Shown: piece after piece, positions 1-5,910 of the stretch | Position numbering within the stretch: the first letter of the stretch is position 1 | How the letters are laid out: each line of letters opens with the position of its first letter | Source: Phycisphaerales bacterium UBA2266 | GTDB taxonomy: Bacteria; Planctomycetota; Phycisphaerae; Sedimentisphaerales; Anaerobacaceae | Reading direction: 5' to 3' | Assembly: GCA_002347125.1 (NCBI GenBank) | Contig: DDXG01000153.1 | Span: 1 to 6,261 of the forward strand | Length of the DNA: 6,261 nucleotides | The notes under the pieces: model-generated | The model's input: only the letters and a program-made list of their open reading frames with translations | What the model was told of the DNA's origin: nothing | Database searches by the model: none | Translations under genes and position numbers: made by a program

Positions 1-496
1 TCTGGTAGCAGTTGCGCGGGTTGACCATGATGGCCTGGTTGAGGTCGTCGATCGTGAAATACGTGCGAATCTCCCGCCGCGGATAGCAGTCCGTCCCATA
101 GGACAAGGCAAAAAGCTGCAATTGCCGGCCCGCCACCAGGTCCTCTATCACATGCCCGCCGCCATAGCGAAACTCCCCCGGATGATACATGTTCGCCGGG
201 TCGCCGTGGCGAAGCTCCGTCGCCCCCACGTAGACATCCACGGCGGCGATGCCCGTGTAGACGCGAACGTCCTCGACCCAGGCCTCGCTCATGCGGATCT
301 TCGGCTTGGAATGCCCGAAGTTCAGAAAGCACCCGCTCGAACACATCGGCCCGAACGTCGCCGTCGTCACAACGTCCACCTCCTCGGCCGCGGCCGCCAG
401 GCCCTTCTTGTCCACGTAATCCATGATCTCGTCGGCCGTCAGCACCACCGCCTTGCCCGATGAAATCCGTTCGTTGATCTGTTCGTAGGTCTTCAT
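1..496 (-). CDS. Homocysteine biosynthesis protein (DUF39/HcyBio family), N-terminal part
   Basis: The gene runs off the left edge. The 165 visible codons start at the ATG at 496-494 (MKTYEQINER...). I recognise the HcyBio/DUF39 family (COG1900) from the TTATFGPMCSSGCFLNFGHS stretch (residues 44-63), from GIAAVDVYVGAT (82-93) and from YGTDCYPR (133-140). In methanogens and other anaerobes, members make homocysteine from aspartate semialdehyde and a sulfur source, bypassing the usual O-acyl-homoserine route. Cysteines are central to the chemistry; Cys52 (GPMCSSG) and Cys137 (TDCYPR) are the best candidates here, with Cys56 nearby. Family members are much longer than this, and many carry C-terminal CBS or ferredoxin/NIL parts, which are outside the window. 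An upstream ATG (506-504) in another frame stops after three codons, so 496 is the sensible start, although its Shine-Dalgarno is weak. The protein is probably cytoplasmic. It appears to have its own promoter just after the kinase gene. The family call is firm; the exact sulfur donor is not known from this sequence. Confidence 0.9.
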   Translation of the reverse strand, partial: MKTYEQINERISSGKAVVLTADEIMDYVDKKGLAAAAEEVDVVTTATFGPMCSSGCFLNFGHSKPKIRMSEAWVEDVRVYTGIAAVDVYVGATELRHGDPANMYHPGEFRYGGGHVIEDLVAGRQLQLFALSYGTDCYPRREIRTYFTIDDLNQAIMVNPRNCYQ

Positions 497-572
497 ACCG
501 ACATCCAGTAAAGCACGGGTTCAGTAGAATCGTAGCAGCCGTTCTGGGCCCCCCGCCTACAACCGCAACAAC

Positions 573-585
573 GGCGCAGTGCGCC
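573..585 (-). other. Small inverted repeat in the leader of the homocysteine gene
   Basis: GGCGC and GCGCC flank a 3-nt loop, giving a perfect 5-bp GC hairpin within the predicted 5' leader. I looked for a SAM- or SAH-type riboswitch because of the methionine-pathway context, but could not match a known aptamer consensus. It is therefore recorded only as a hairpin. Confidence 0.3.
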
Positions 586-607
586 TCTACGGCCTGTCGC
601 TCTCAAA

Positions 608-635
608 CATATAGCCCCCCGCTCGATCCTGTCAA
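608..635 (-). promoter_or_regulatory. Sigma-70-type promoter for the homocysteine biosynthesis gene
   Basis: On the minus strand a perfect -35 hexamer TTGACA (635-630) is followed after 16 bp by TATATG (613-608). The alternative -10 TATGTT lies 18 bp from the -35. Transcription would start near 601 and leave a leader of roughly 105 nt before the ATG at 496. The promoter lies just beyond the kinase stop codon, so the homocysteine gene is probably not dependent on read-through from the kinase. This is a sequence match only. Confidence 0.55.
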
Positions 636-678
636 TTCCTAATTCCCGAATCTCCATGGAACCGTCGCGGGTATAGCC

Positions 679-1515
679 TCAGTGTCGCAGAAAGCGGTCG
701 GGATTGTTTTCCGGTGACCGGTCTTCGGATCCCCCCGAACGCAGGAGTCCACGCCGGTGTAGACACCTGAGGACGGCTCTGCGCGCCCGGTGGAACGGCC
801 CCGCGATGATCCGATGTACCCGAATCAGCCGACTCATACGCAACAATTCCAGTTCCTCGCCCCGCACCAAATCCAGCCGAAGCCGCACTTTGTGCTTGTA
901 TAAGTGGAACAGGTCCTCTCGCTGGAGCATTCGCAAGAACCACCCGGACAGTGCCGGGATACCAAGCGCATACTTGCCCACGTGCATCGAGATCTGAAAA
1001 TCGATAAGGTACGGCCTTCCATCGGTTCCACAGAGGATGTTCCCCCGCTTGTTCATATCCATGTAGGCCATTCGCCGCTTGTGAATCTGTCTGATCAGCT
1101 CCACCAGTTCGTCGAAGAACTGCTGGCTAAGCCGAGCCCCTTCATCCAAGGAGCGACCTTGAATATACCGGTAGAAGAACCCTGTCGTTTCGAATCGGCC
1201 CAGGACATGGGGCACATTGGCAATCCCTTCAAGCCGTCGCAGATTGTTCATCTCCCGCCGTCGGAGCCATCGGCCGATCCAGCGCATCGGCAACACCACG
1301 AACTTCTGTTGCCGGTACAGTTTCAGCACGATCCGCCCTCGCTCGGCCCCCTTATCTTCGTCCCGCGATGCCACAGGCCTGTACAGACTTGTGGCCGCCC
1401 AGAAATCATGTTTCATCACATGCTCCAACCGGTACATACCATCGCCTGTGGAGACTTCCTCCGAGGGATTCGCCCGTCCCAGCGCGTACATGTCTGCACC
1501 AAGGGTCTTCAGCAT
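679..1515 (-). CDS. Kinase-fold protein (RIO/Kdo-kinase-like, planctomycete type)
   Basis: This 278-residue protein resembles small one-domain protein-kinase-like phosphotransferases. Numbered from the ATG at 1515, it shows a likely ATP-binding lysine in IVLKLYR (Lys65), a possible helix-C glutamate (Glu96) and a hinge-like YRYIQG (115-120). The catalytic loop is YMDMNKRGNIL (Asp153, Asn159). The metal-binding motif YLIDFQ (Asp172) replaces the usual DFG. The His-Arg of HRD is absent, and the Asp-to-Asn spacing is one residue longer than in typical protein kinases. I associate this pattern with planctomycete proteins and with lipopolysaccharide/Kdo-kinase or RIO-like families. No signal peptide or membrane segment is evident, and the C-terminal about 80 residues are rich in Arg and His. 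The adjacent GTG at 1518 is an alternative start; I prefer the ATG because GGGGAG sits 8 nt upstream of it. The substrate cannot be told from sequence; a lipid or sugar is as possible as a protein. Confidence 0.75.
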   Translation of the reverse strand: MLKTLGADMYALGRANPSEEVSTGDGMYRLEHVMKHDFWAATSLYRPVASRDEDKGAERGRIVLKLYRQQKFVVLPMRWIGRWLRRREMNNLRRLEGIANVPHVLGRFETTGFFYRYIQGRSLDEGARLSQQFFDELVELIRQIHKRRMAYMDMNKRGNILCGTDGRPYLIDFQISMHVGKYALGIPALSGWFLRMLQREDLFHLYKHKVRLRLDLVRGEELELLRMSRLIRVHRIIAGPFHRARRAVLRCLHRRGLLRSGGSEDRSPENNPDRFLRH

Positions 1516-1557
1516 CACGCCGACTCCCCGTCCATGCAGCCTGCACGGGAGCCGGTG

Positions 1558-1743
1558 TCATCCACCAAGCAGCCCTTGAAATTGCTCCGGCTGGATCCTT
1601 CCATATGTCCTACTCCACGGGTCGTTTGTCATCAAGCATCCGGCGGACGCATTCGCACACCGGAGTCCAGCCATAGGATTCCGATGGCGACGCCGTACCG
1701 GTCGTTCTATGCGCCCTTCGACCATTTCATTTTCCCACAACAA
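1558..1743 (-). CDS. Possible small ORF preceding the kinase gene, unknown function
   Basis: This is a candidate ORF of 61 codons starting at TTG (1743-1741), 6 nt after an excellent Shine-Dalgarno AGGAGGT (1756-1750). It follows a good minus-strand promoter. The product would begin LLWENEMVEGRIE and end in QFQGLLGG. I recognise no family. It is rich in Arg and Gly and has cysteines at LRCAN and AGCLM. An ATG (1749-1747) also lies in the frame but directly abuts the Shine-Dalgarno. The ORF ends with a TGA at 1560-1558 that is exactly in frame with the kinase gene 42 nt further on. It could therefore be a real leader peptide, a separated N-terminus of the kinase, or chance. The initiation signals are the main support; codon use is less GC-rich at third positions than in the beta-helix gene. 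Confidence 0.35.
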   Translation of the reverse strand: MLWENEMVEGRIERPVRRRHRNPMAGLRCANASAGCLMTNDPWSRTYGRIQPEQFQGLLGG

Positions 1744-1780
1744 AGGCATACCTCCTGTCAAGCGATGATATGCGCCTCAG

Positions 1781-1809
1781 AGTCTATCCTGCCGCGAGGC
1801 GTTTCTCAA
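1781..1809 (-). promoter_or_regulatory. Sigma-70-type promoter for the small ORF and kinase
   Basis: TTGAGA (1809-1804) and TAGACT (1786-1781) are separated by exactly 17 bp on the minus strand. A start near 1774 would put the AGGAGGT ribosome site (1756-1750) about 20 nt into the transcript. This spacing makes the element more convincing than an isolated match. It is divergent from the beta-helix gene. Confidence 0.5.
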
Positions 1810-1845
1810 TCCCATTGCTGTCATGGGGATCCGCTGTGTTTGGCT

Positions 1846-1874
1846 TTGCGACTGGCCGGACGGTTTGCTAAACT
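1846..1874 (+). promoter_or_regulatory. Candidate promoter for the beta-helix gene
   Basis: TTGCGA (1846-1851) and TAAACT (1869-1874) are spaced 17 bp apart on the plus strand, about 45 bp upstream of the beta-helix start codon. Both hexamers are moderate matches. It lies about 40 bp from the divergent minus-strand promoter, so the two could share regulatory DNA. Confidence 0.35.
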
Positions 1875-1907
1875 ACTCGACGACCTGATACAAGAGACCG
1901 TACACAG

Positions 1908-1913
1908 AAGGAG
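1908..1913 (+). promoter_or_regulatory. Ribosome binding site of the beta-helix gene
   Basis: A strong AAGGAG lies 6 nt before the ATG at 1920. It fixes the start codon and places the signal peptide at the true N-terminus. Confidence 0.8.
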
Positions 1914-1919
1914 CGGCCT

Positions 1920-3332
1920 ATGAAGCGTCAATCTCATTGCTATCGGATTGCGACAATCATTGTGGCGACGGCCGCTACGTGCCTGTCTGCCTCACAGGGC
2001 GTCTTCAACGTCCGCGATTACGGCGCCGTCGGCGATGGCAAGACCGCCGACACGGCCGCCATCCGCAAGGCCGTGGCCGCCTGCGCCGAGGCCGGGGGTG
2101 GGCAGGTGCGTTTCACGCCCGGCCGGTACCTTACTGGAACCGTCCACCTCAAGGACAACATCACCCTCTATCTGGACGCTGGCGCCAGGCTCATCGGCAC
2201 GCCCGACCTCGATGCCTACGACTACTTCACGCCCCCCTCCAATGCCCCGGAGGCCCGCTTCGGCAAATGGCATAGCGCCCTGATCCTCGGCATCGACGTG
2301 AACAACGTCGCCATCGCCGGCCCCGGCGTCATCGACGGGAACAAGGTCTTCAACCCCCGCGGCGAAGAGAAGATGCGCGGCCCCCACACCGTCATCCTCG
2401 GCAACAGCCGCAACATCGTCATCCGCGACGTAACCATCGTTGATTCCGCCAATTACGCCGTCATGATCGAGTTCTCCAGTAACGTCGAGGTCCGCAATAT
2501 CAAGGCCACGGGCGGCTGGGATGGCGTCCATTTCCGCGGGTGGAGTGACAACCCCTGCCGCAATCTCTCGATCCTCGGCTGCCGGTTCTACACCGGCGAC
2601 GACTGCATCGCCGGTCGCTACGCCGAGGGCCTGCTCATCAAGGATTGCGTCATCAACTCCTCCTGCAACGGCATCCGCATCATCGGCCCGGTCAAGGATA
2701 TGATTGTTGAGGACTGTCTGTTCTATGGTCCGGACCTGCACCCCCACCGCACATCCAACCGCCACAACATGCTCAGCGGCATCATCCTTCAGCCCGGCGG
2801 CTGGGACGCCTGCGAGGGGCCTCTGGAAGACGTCTTGATTTCAGGCATCACCATGCGGAACGTCGCCTCCCCCGTGACCGTCCTTCTCAAGCGCCCCGGC
2901 AACACGGTGGACAACATCACCATCGCCAATCTGACCGCCACGGGCGTCTATCGGGCGGCCACCTCAGTCGAGAGTTGGACCGACACCCCCTGCGGCCGCG
3001 TCGTCCTGCGTGATGCAAGCATCGAGTACACCGGCGGCGGAACGGCCGACCAGGCCCGGCAACCCGCCCGTGAGCCCGGCGTCGATTGTCGCTCCTTGCC
3101 CGTCTGGGGCCTCTATGCAAGGAATGCCCGCGACGTGGTCGTACAGAATGTCCGCCTCTACACGGCCGGCAAGGACCTGCGTCCCGCCGTCGCCGCTGAG
3201 AACGTGGAGAATCTGACCCTCGACGCCGTGCGATTCCCAGACGCTCCGGATGCCGTCAGACTTGAAGACGTCAGGAACATCGACGCCCGTGATACGGCCA
3301 ATGTTGCGCCGCGCCAAGCCAAGAAGCAATAG
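1920..3332 (+). CDS. Secreted right-handed beta-helix protein, GH28/pectate-lyase-like
   Basis: The 470-residue protein starts with a Sec signal peptide: a basic start (MKRQ), a hydrophobic stretch at about 10-24 and cleavage near 24-27. The mature part opens with FNVRDYGAVGDGKTADT (29-45), the hallmark of the Pect-lyase_RHGA_epim/GH28-related fold, then GGGQVRFTPGRYLTG (59-73). Repeated beta-helix rungs (N-V-x-I-x-G, R-N-I-x-I-x-D) fill the rest. Family motifs are present in part. GGWDGVHFRG (198-207, Asp201) stands at the position of NTD, and TGDDCIAG (225-232, Asp227-Asp228) matches the GH28 DD pair. The GHG motif is replaced by CNGIRIIG (249-256), so the usual histidine is missing. The expected role is cleavage or modification of an acidic polysaccharide outside the cytoplasm, but bond type and substrate are not determinable. 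A lipobox is not convincing (AATC before the cysteine at 21). The last 15 or so residues are charged. The gene stands alone, with its own promoter and ribosome site. The fold is well supported; hydrolase versus lyase is open. Confidence 0.85.
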   Translation: MKRQSHCYRIATIIVATAATCLSASQGVFNVRDYGAVGDGKTADTAAIRKAVAACAEAGGGQVRFTPGRYLTGTVHLKDNITLYLDAGARLIGTPDLDAYDYFTPPSNAPEARFGKWHSALILGIDVNNVAIAGPGVIDGNKVFNPRGEEKMRGPHTVILGNSRNIVIRDVTIVDSANYAVMIEFSSNVEVRNIKATGGWDGVHFRGWSDNPCRNLSILGCRFYTGDDCIAGRYAEGLLIKDCVINSSCNGIRIIGPVKDMIVEDCLFYGPDLHPHRTSNRHNMLSGIILQPGGWDACEGPLEDVLISGITMRNVASPVTVLLKRPGNTVDNITIANLTATGVYRAATSVESWTDTPCGRVVLRDASIEYTGGGTADQARQPAREPGVDCRSLPVWGLYARNARDVVVQNVRLYTAGKDLRPAVAAENVENLTLDAVRFPDAPDAVRLEDVRNIDARDTANVAPRQAKKQ

Positions 3333-3333
3333 C

Positions 3334-3353
3334 CCCGGCCCGCCCCTGCCGGG
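3334..3353 (+). terminator. GC hairpin just after the beta-helix gene (weak terminator candidate)
   Basis: CCCGGC (3334-3339) can pair with GCCGGG (3348-3353) across an 8-nt loop, beginning 2 nt after the stop codon. No T-run follows, so it is not a classical intrinsic terminator. It could still slow polymerase or protect the mRNA 3' end. Confidence 0.3.
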
Positions 3354-3359
3354 AGAACG

Positions 3360-3434
3360 CTCATACCCACATCCCGACCAATGCCATACGCTATCTGAAT
3401 CCCAAACCCCGTATCCGGATCCAGGCTCCCACCC
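3360..3434. other. Gene-free stretch after the beta-helix gene
   Basis: Between the post-stop hairpin and the 46-codon ORF I see no complete gene, promoter or repeat. The only hint is the coding-like reading RYLNPKPRIRIQAPTHV at about 3388-3435, in a frame different from the ORF that follows. It fits a decayed gene end but proves nothing. Confidence 0.25.
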
Positions 3435-3575
3435 ATGTATCGGGCCGTTATCAACATGGCCGGACCTGTCAAACGTGCCAAAGTCCTCAATCGCTCTACG
3501 GTTCTGCGCCGGAACGGCCGCAGCATCGACCTGGCCGTCAACGACATCCACGAGGTGCTGATCGTTGAATATTGA
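3435..3575 (+). CDS. 46-codon hypothetical ORF, possibly the remnant 3' end of a gene
   Basis: The ORF begins MYRAVINMAGPVKRAK and ends DIHEVLIVEY before TGA at 3573-3575. Codon choice looks coding-like, with many G/C third positions. The alternating hydrophobic pattern (VLRRNGRSIDLAV, HEVLIVEY) resembles the C-terminal beta-sandwich strand pairs seen at the ends of some glycoside hydrolases. No ribosome site precedes the ATG, and an in-frame TGA lies at 3396-3398. In a neighbouring frame just upstream (about 3388-3435) the sequence reads RYLNPKPRIRIQAPTHV, which also looks coding-like. A decayed, frameshifted end of a larger gene is therefore plausible. The ORF stops 6 bp before the phosphate-responsive repeat array. 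It could equally be chance; I assign no function. Confidence 0.3.
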   Translation: MYRAVINMAGPVKRAKVLNRSTVLRRNGRSIDLAVNDIHEVLIVEY

Positions 3576-3581
3576 GCCCGC

Positions 3582-3621
3582 ATTAGAGATTTCTTAGAAT
3601 TCTGTTTTCTTTCTGTCAATT
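3582..3621 (+). promoter_or_regulatory. Predicted Pho box array upstream of cotransporter copy 1
   Basis: Four 7-mers start every 11 bp: ATTAGAG (3582), CTTAGAA (3593), GTTTTCT (3604) and GTCAATT (3615). Each is separated from the next by a T-rich 4-nt spacer (ATTT, TTCT, TTCT). A 7+4 bp direct-repeat geometry is the known layout of Pho boxes bound by PhoB/PhoP response regulators. The downstream gene is a phosphate transporter, which fits. The same geometry, with better-conserved units, recurs before copy 2. The array ends 28 bp before the -10, in a position suited to activation. Confidence 0.6.
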
Positions 3622-3649
3622 CGCGCTGGCGGCGGGCCGGCGTTTCTTG

Positions 3650-3655
3650 TAACAT
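3650..3655 (+). promoter_or_regulatory. -10 element of cotransporter copy 1
   Basis: TAACAT lies 28 bp after the last repeat of the array. The corresponding TAAGAT of copy 2 is at the identical distance. No good -35 hexamer is visible at the usual place, as expected for an activator-dependent promoter. Transcription would begin near 3662, leaving a leader of about 103 nt. Confidence 0.5.
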
Positions 3656-3697
3656 AACGGCCCGTGGAAGGTCTAACGGATCGGCGTGTCGCCTCAG

Positions 3698-3721
3698 CAT
3701 CGCCAGATATCACCGGCGATG
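3698..3721 (+). other. Leader hairpin unique to cotransporter copy 1
   Basis: CATCGCC (3698-3704) and GGCGATG (3715-3721) form a perfect 7-bp stem with a 10-nt loop inside the 5' leader of copy 1. The shorter leader of copy 2 has no counterpart. It is not followed by a T-run. Its role is unknown; it might affect mRNA stability or translation. Confidence 0.4.
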
Positions 3722-3764
3722 TAATGCTTGTGTAGTAAAGGATTTGCGCTCAAGGACCCCAAGA

Positions 3765-5765
3765 GTGAATATGACCAGAGCATTGAGAACACTGGCCGCA
3801 CTGGCTGTCATGGGAGCGTTGGGTTGGTTCTGTTTTCATGCCGCCGCCGGACAAAGTGGTTCACCCGATCAACTTGTGCCGGCCCCGTCCGCCAAAACGT
3901 CCGCATGGCTGACGCCCAAGAAGATCGCCGACTTCATGGAGCGTCTGGAGGAGCAGGACAAGGACGAGGCCGCCGAAATGCGCGACCTGCTCCAGGAGAA
4001 CCCGTCGGCATTCGAGTGCCGACTGCGCGAGATCGAGCGTAAATGGTTCCGGCACGACATCCGCAATATGGCCTTTGGCGCGGCCGGCGGTCTGGGGCTG
4101 TTCCTCTACGGTATGGGCCTGATGTCCGACGGCCTCAAGAAGGTCGCCGGCCAGAAGCTCAAGAAGCTTCTGGGTTCCCTGACGAGGAACCGCATCGCCG
4201 CTATCCTCGTCGGTGCCGGCGTCACAGCGCTGATCCAATCCAGTTCCGCCACGACCGTCATGACCATCGGCTTTGTCAACGCGGGGTTGCTGACGCTCAA
4301 ACAGGCCCTGTGTGTCATTCTTGGCGCTAATGTCGGGACCACGTTCACCGCGTGGGTTGTCTCGTTCTTCGGCATGTTCAAGATCAGCATCTACATCCTG
4401 CCCATCGTCGGGCTTGGATTCCTGCTCAGCGTCGGCGGGCGGACCGCCAGAACCCGAAATCTCGGCCAGATCATGCTCGGTTTCGGCATACTGTTTCTCG
4501 GCATCGACTTCATGGAGGAGGGCTTCAAGCCGATGCGGGATTACTCCGACGTACAGGCTGCCTTGATCTGGGTCGGGACGCATCGCATCCTGGCCGTAGT
4601 GGCCGGCACCGTCATCACCATGCTCGTCCAGAGCAGTTCGGCCTCGATCGCTATGATCCAGACCCTTGCCTTTGCCGGGGCCTTCGGCGACAACTGGCAC
4701 CAGGTGCTCGGGGCGAGCATTCCCCTGCTTCTGGGAACGAACATCGGCACGACCATCACGGCGCAATTGGCCGCCCTGCGGACCAGCCGCAACGCCAAGC
4801 GAACCGCCTGGGGCCACACCATCTTCAATGCCATCGGCGTCGTCTACTTGATGCCCTTCGTCTGGGTGGGGATTTACGCCTATGTCGTGAAATGGATTGT
4901 GCATATCCTGACGCCCCTGGAACTCACGCAGGCCACCATCATGATGCACATCGCCGTGGCCCACACCGTGTTCAACCTCGTCAACACCGCCGTCTTTCTG
5001 CCGATGATCAACGCGCTCGAGGCCATCCTGCTCAAGATACTGCCCGTCACAAAGCAGGAAGCCGCCCGCCGGCCGGTGACCCTCGAAGAGCACCTTCTGG
5101 ATACCCCCCCCATCGCCCTCGAACAGTCCGAGCGGGAAATGGTCCGGATGGCGCGGGCCGCCCGCAGGGCGGTCGAGGCGGCCGTCGACGGCATCCTGAG
5201 CGACGACCGCAAGAAGCTCGATTCCGTCAGAGAACTCGAAGACTTCACGGACGAATTCCAGCTCGAAATCACGTCCTACCTCACCGCCCTGTCCAAGCGT
5301 CAGCTCTCCGACGAAGTCTCCACCAAGCTGCCGGTGCTCCTGCATATCGTCAACGACCTTGAACGCATCGGCGATCATGCCGTCAACATCGCCCAGATCG
5401 GCGCCCGCAAGATCGAACAGAACCTCGCGTTCAGCGAATTCGCCGTGGGCGAGGCCCAGTCGCTGCGCACGGAGGTCTTGGAGATGTTCGACGAGGCCAT
5501 CGCTTCTCTGGCCGAGAACGACCCCGTGAAGGCCAAGGCGGCCCTCGCCCATGAGAACAACCTGAACCGCATGCAGATCGACTTCCGCCGCAGCCACGTC
5601 CAGCGCATGAGCGACGGCGTCTCCTCCGCCCAGAAGGGCCTGATCTTCATCGACCTGGTGGACAACGTCGAGAAGATCGGCGACCACCTGACCAACATCG
5701 TCCAGGCTGTTGCCGGTGGCCTGAACTGGGAAGGCGCCGAACCTCGATTCATACCCGTTGATTAA
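3765..5765 (+). CDS. Na+/phosphate cotransporter with C-terminal double PhoU domain (copy 1)
   Basis: This is a full-length 666-residue inner-membrane protein of the Na/Pi cotransporter (NptA/YjbB-type) family, importing or exporting inorganic phosphate with sodium. In order it has an N-terminal hydrophobic signal/anchor (about 5-25) and a charged, probably extracytoplasmic helical segment (about 45-100). The transport domain follows, with the two diagnostic inverted-repeat motifs QSSSATT (158-164) and QSSSASIA (289-296). Each is followed by GANVGTT (187-193) and GTNIGTT (324-330). The cytoplasmic tail (from about 450) has two PhoU-like helical repeats with E-x-x-x-D metal-binding signatures in LERIGDH (Glu533, Asp537) and VEKIGDH (Glu636, Asp640). 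I chose the GTG at 3765 because AAGGA (3752-3756) lies 8 nt upstream, and copy 2 has the same AAGGA-8-GTG arrangement. The ATG at 3771 and TTG at 3744 are less likely. A Pho box array and -10 precede it, which suggests induction by phosphate limitation. Family assignment is firm; transport direction is not shown. Confidence 0.93.
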   Translation: MNMTRALRTLAALAVMGALGWFCFHAAAGQSGSPDQLVPAPSAKTSAWLTPKKIADFMERLEEQDKDEAAEMRDLLQENPSAFECRLREIERKWFRHDIRNMAFGAAGGLGLFLYGMGLMSDGLKKVAGQKLKKLLGSLTRNRIAAILVGAGVTALIQSSSATTVMTIGFVNAGLLTLKQALCVILGANVGTTFTAWVVSFFGMFKISIYILPIVGLGFLLSVGGRTARTRNLGQIMLGFGILFLGIDFMEEGFKPMRDYSDVQAALIWVGTHRILAVVAGTVITMLVQSSSASIAMIQTLAFAGAFGDNWHQVLGASIPLLLGTNIGTTITAQLAALRTSRNAKRTAWGHTIFNAIGVVYLMPFVWVGIYAYVVKWIVHILTPLELTQATIMMHIAVAHTVFNLVNTAVFLPMINALEAILLKILPVTKQEAARRPVTLEEHLLDTPPIALEQSEREMVRMARAARRAVEAAVDGILSDDRKKLDSVRELEDFTDEFQLEITSYLTALSKRQLSDEVSTKLPVLLHIVNDLERIGDHAVNIAQIGARKIEQNLAFSEFAVGEAQSLRTEVLEMFDEAIASLAENDPVKAKAALAHENNLNRMQIDFRRSHVQRMSDGVSSAQKGLIFIDLVDNVEKIGDHLTNIVQAVAGGLNWEGAEPRFIPVD

Positions 5766-5812
5766 CGCCCGCTCCCTGACGGCAAGCCGTACTTCCCGGT
5801 CTCCGCAATCCG

Positions 5813-5846
5813 GCGGGCGGTGAGCCCGCAATCGCCGCCAGCGGCG
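5813..5846 (+). terminator. Two consecutive GC hairpins after cotransporter copy 1
   Basis: GCGGGC (5813-5818) pairs with GCCCGC (5824-5829) over a 5-nt loop. CGCCG (5833-5837) pairs with CGGCG (5842-5846) over the 4-nt loop CCAG. They lie about 50-80 nt past the stop codon and before the second Pho box array. Neither is followed by a T-run, so termination is possible but not demonstrated. The remaining sequence between 5766 and 5910 shows no gene. Confidence 0.35.
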
Positions 5847-5910
5847 CGTCATCACCTGGAGGCTCAAGTAAGATAGCACACCACTTGCCGGTATCGGTCC
5901 ATCCCTTCAG

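Noticed and set aside
497..600. SAM or SAH riboswitch in the leader of the homocysteine gene
   Set aside because: Only a simple GC hairpin could be found; no known aptamer core could be matched by eye.
904..1923. 339-codon open frame on the plus strand over the kinase gene and the divergent promoter region
   Set aside because: The translation is Pro/His/Ser-rich with no recognisable motif. It covers the kinase gene antisense and both predicted promoters.
1970..1985. Lipoprotein signal in the beta-helix protein (cysteine at residue 21)
   Set aside because: The residues before the cysteine are A-A-T. A lipobox needs a small Gly/Ala/Ser at -1 and usually Leu at -3.
1992..2765. 257-codon minus-strand open frame inside the beta-helix gene
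   Set aside because: It is low-complexity Ala/Asp/Gly/Val sequence typical of an antisense shadow, with the beta-helix protein clear on the other strand.
3334..3353. Classical rho-independent terminator after the beta-helix gene
   Set aside because: The stem is good but no T-run follows; it is kept only as a weak candidate.
3744..3764. Upstream TTG start for cotransporter copy 1
   Set aside because: Its purine-rich upstream sequence is too close to serve as a ribosome site. Copy 2 has no equivalent extension, while both copies share AAGGA 8 nt before the GTG.
3861..5879. 672-codon open frame on the minus strand opposite the cotransporter
   Set aside because: It is a mirror of the strongly biased codon positions of the real gene. 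Its product is Asp/Gly/His/Val-rich without domains, while the plus strand encodes an unmistakable transporter.
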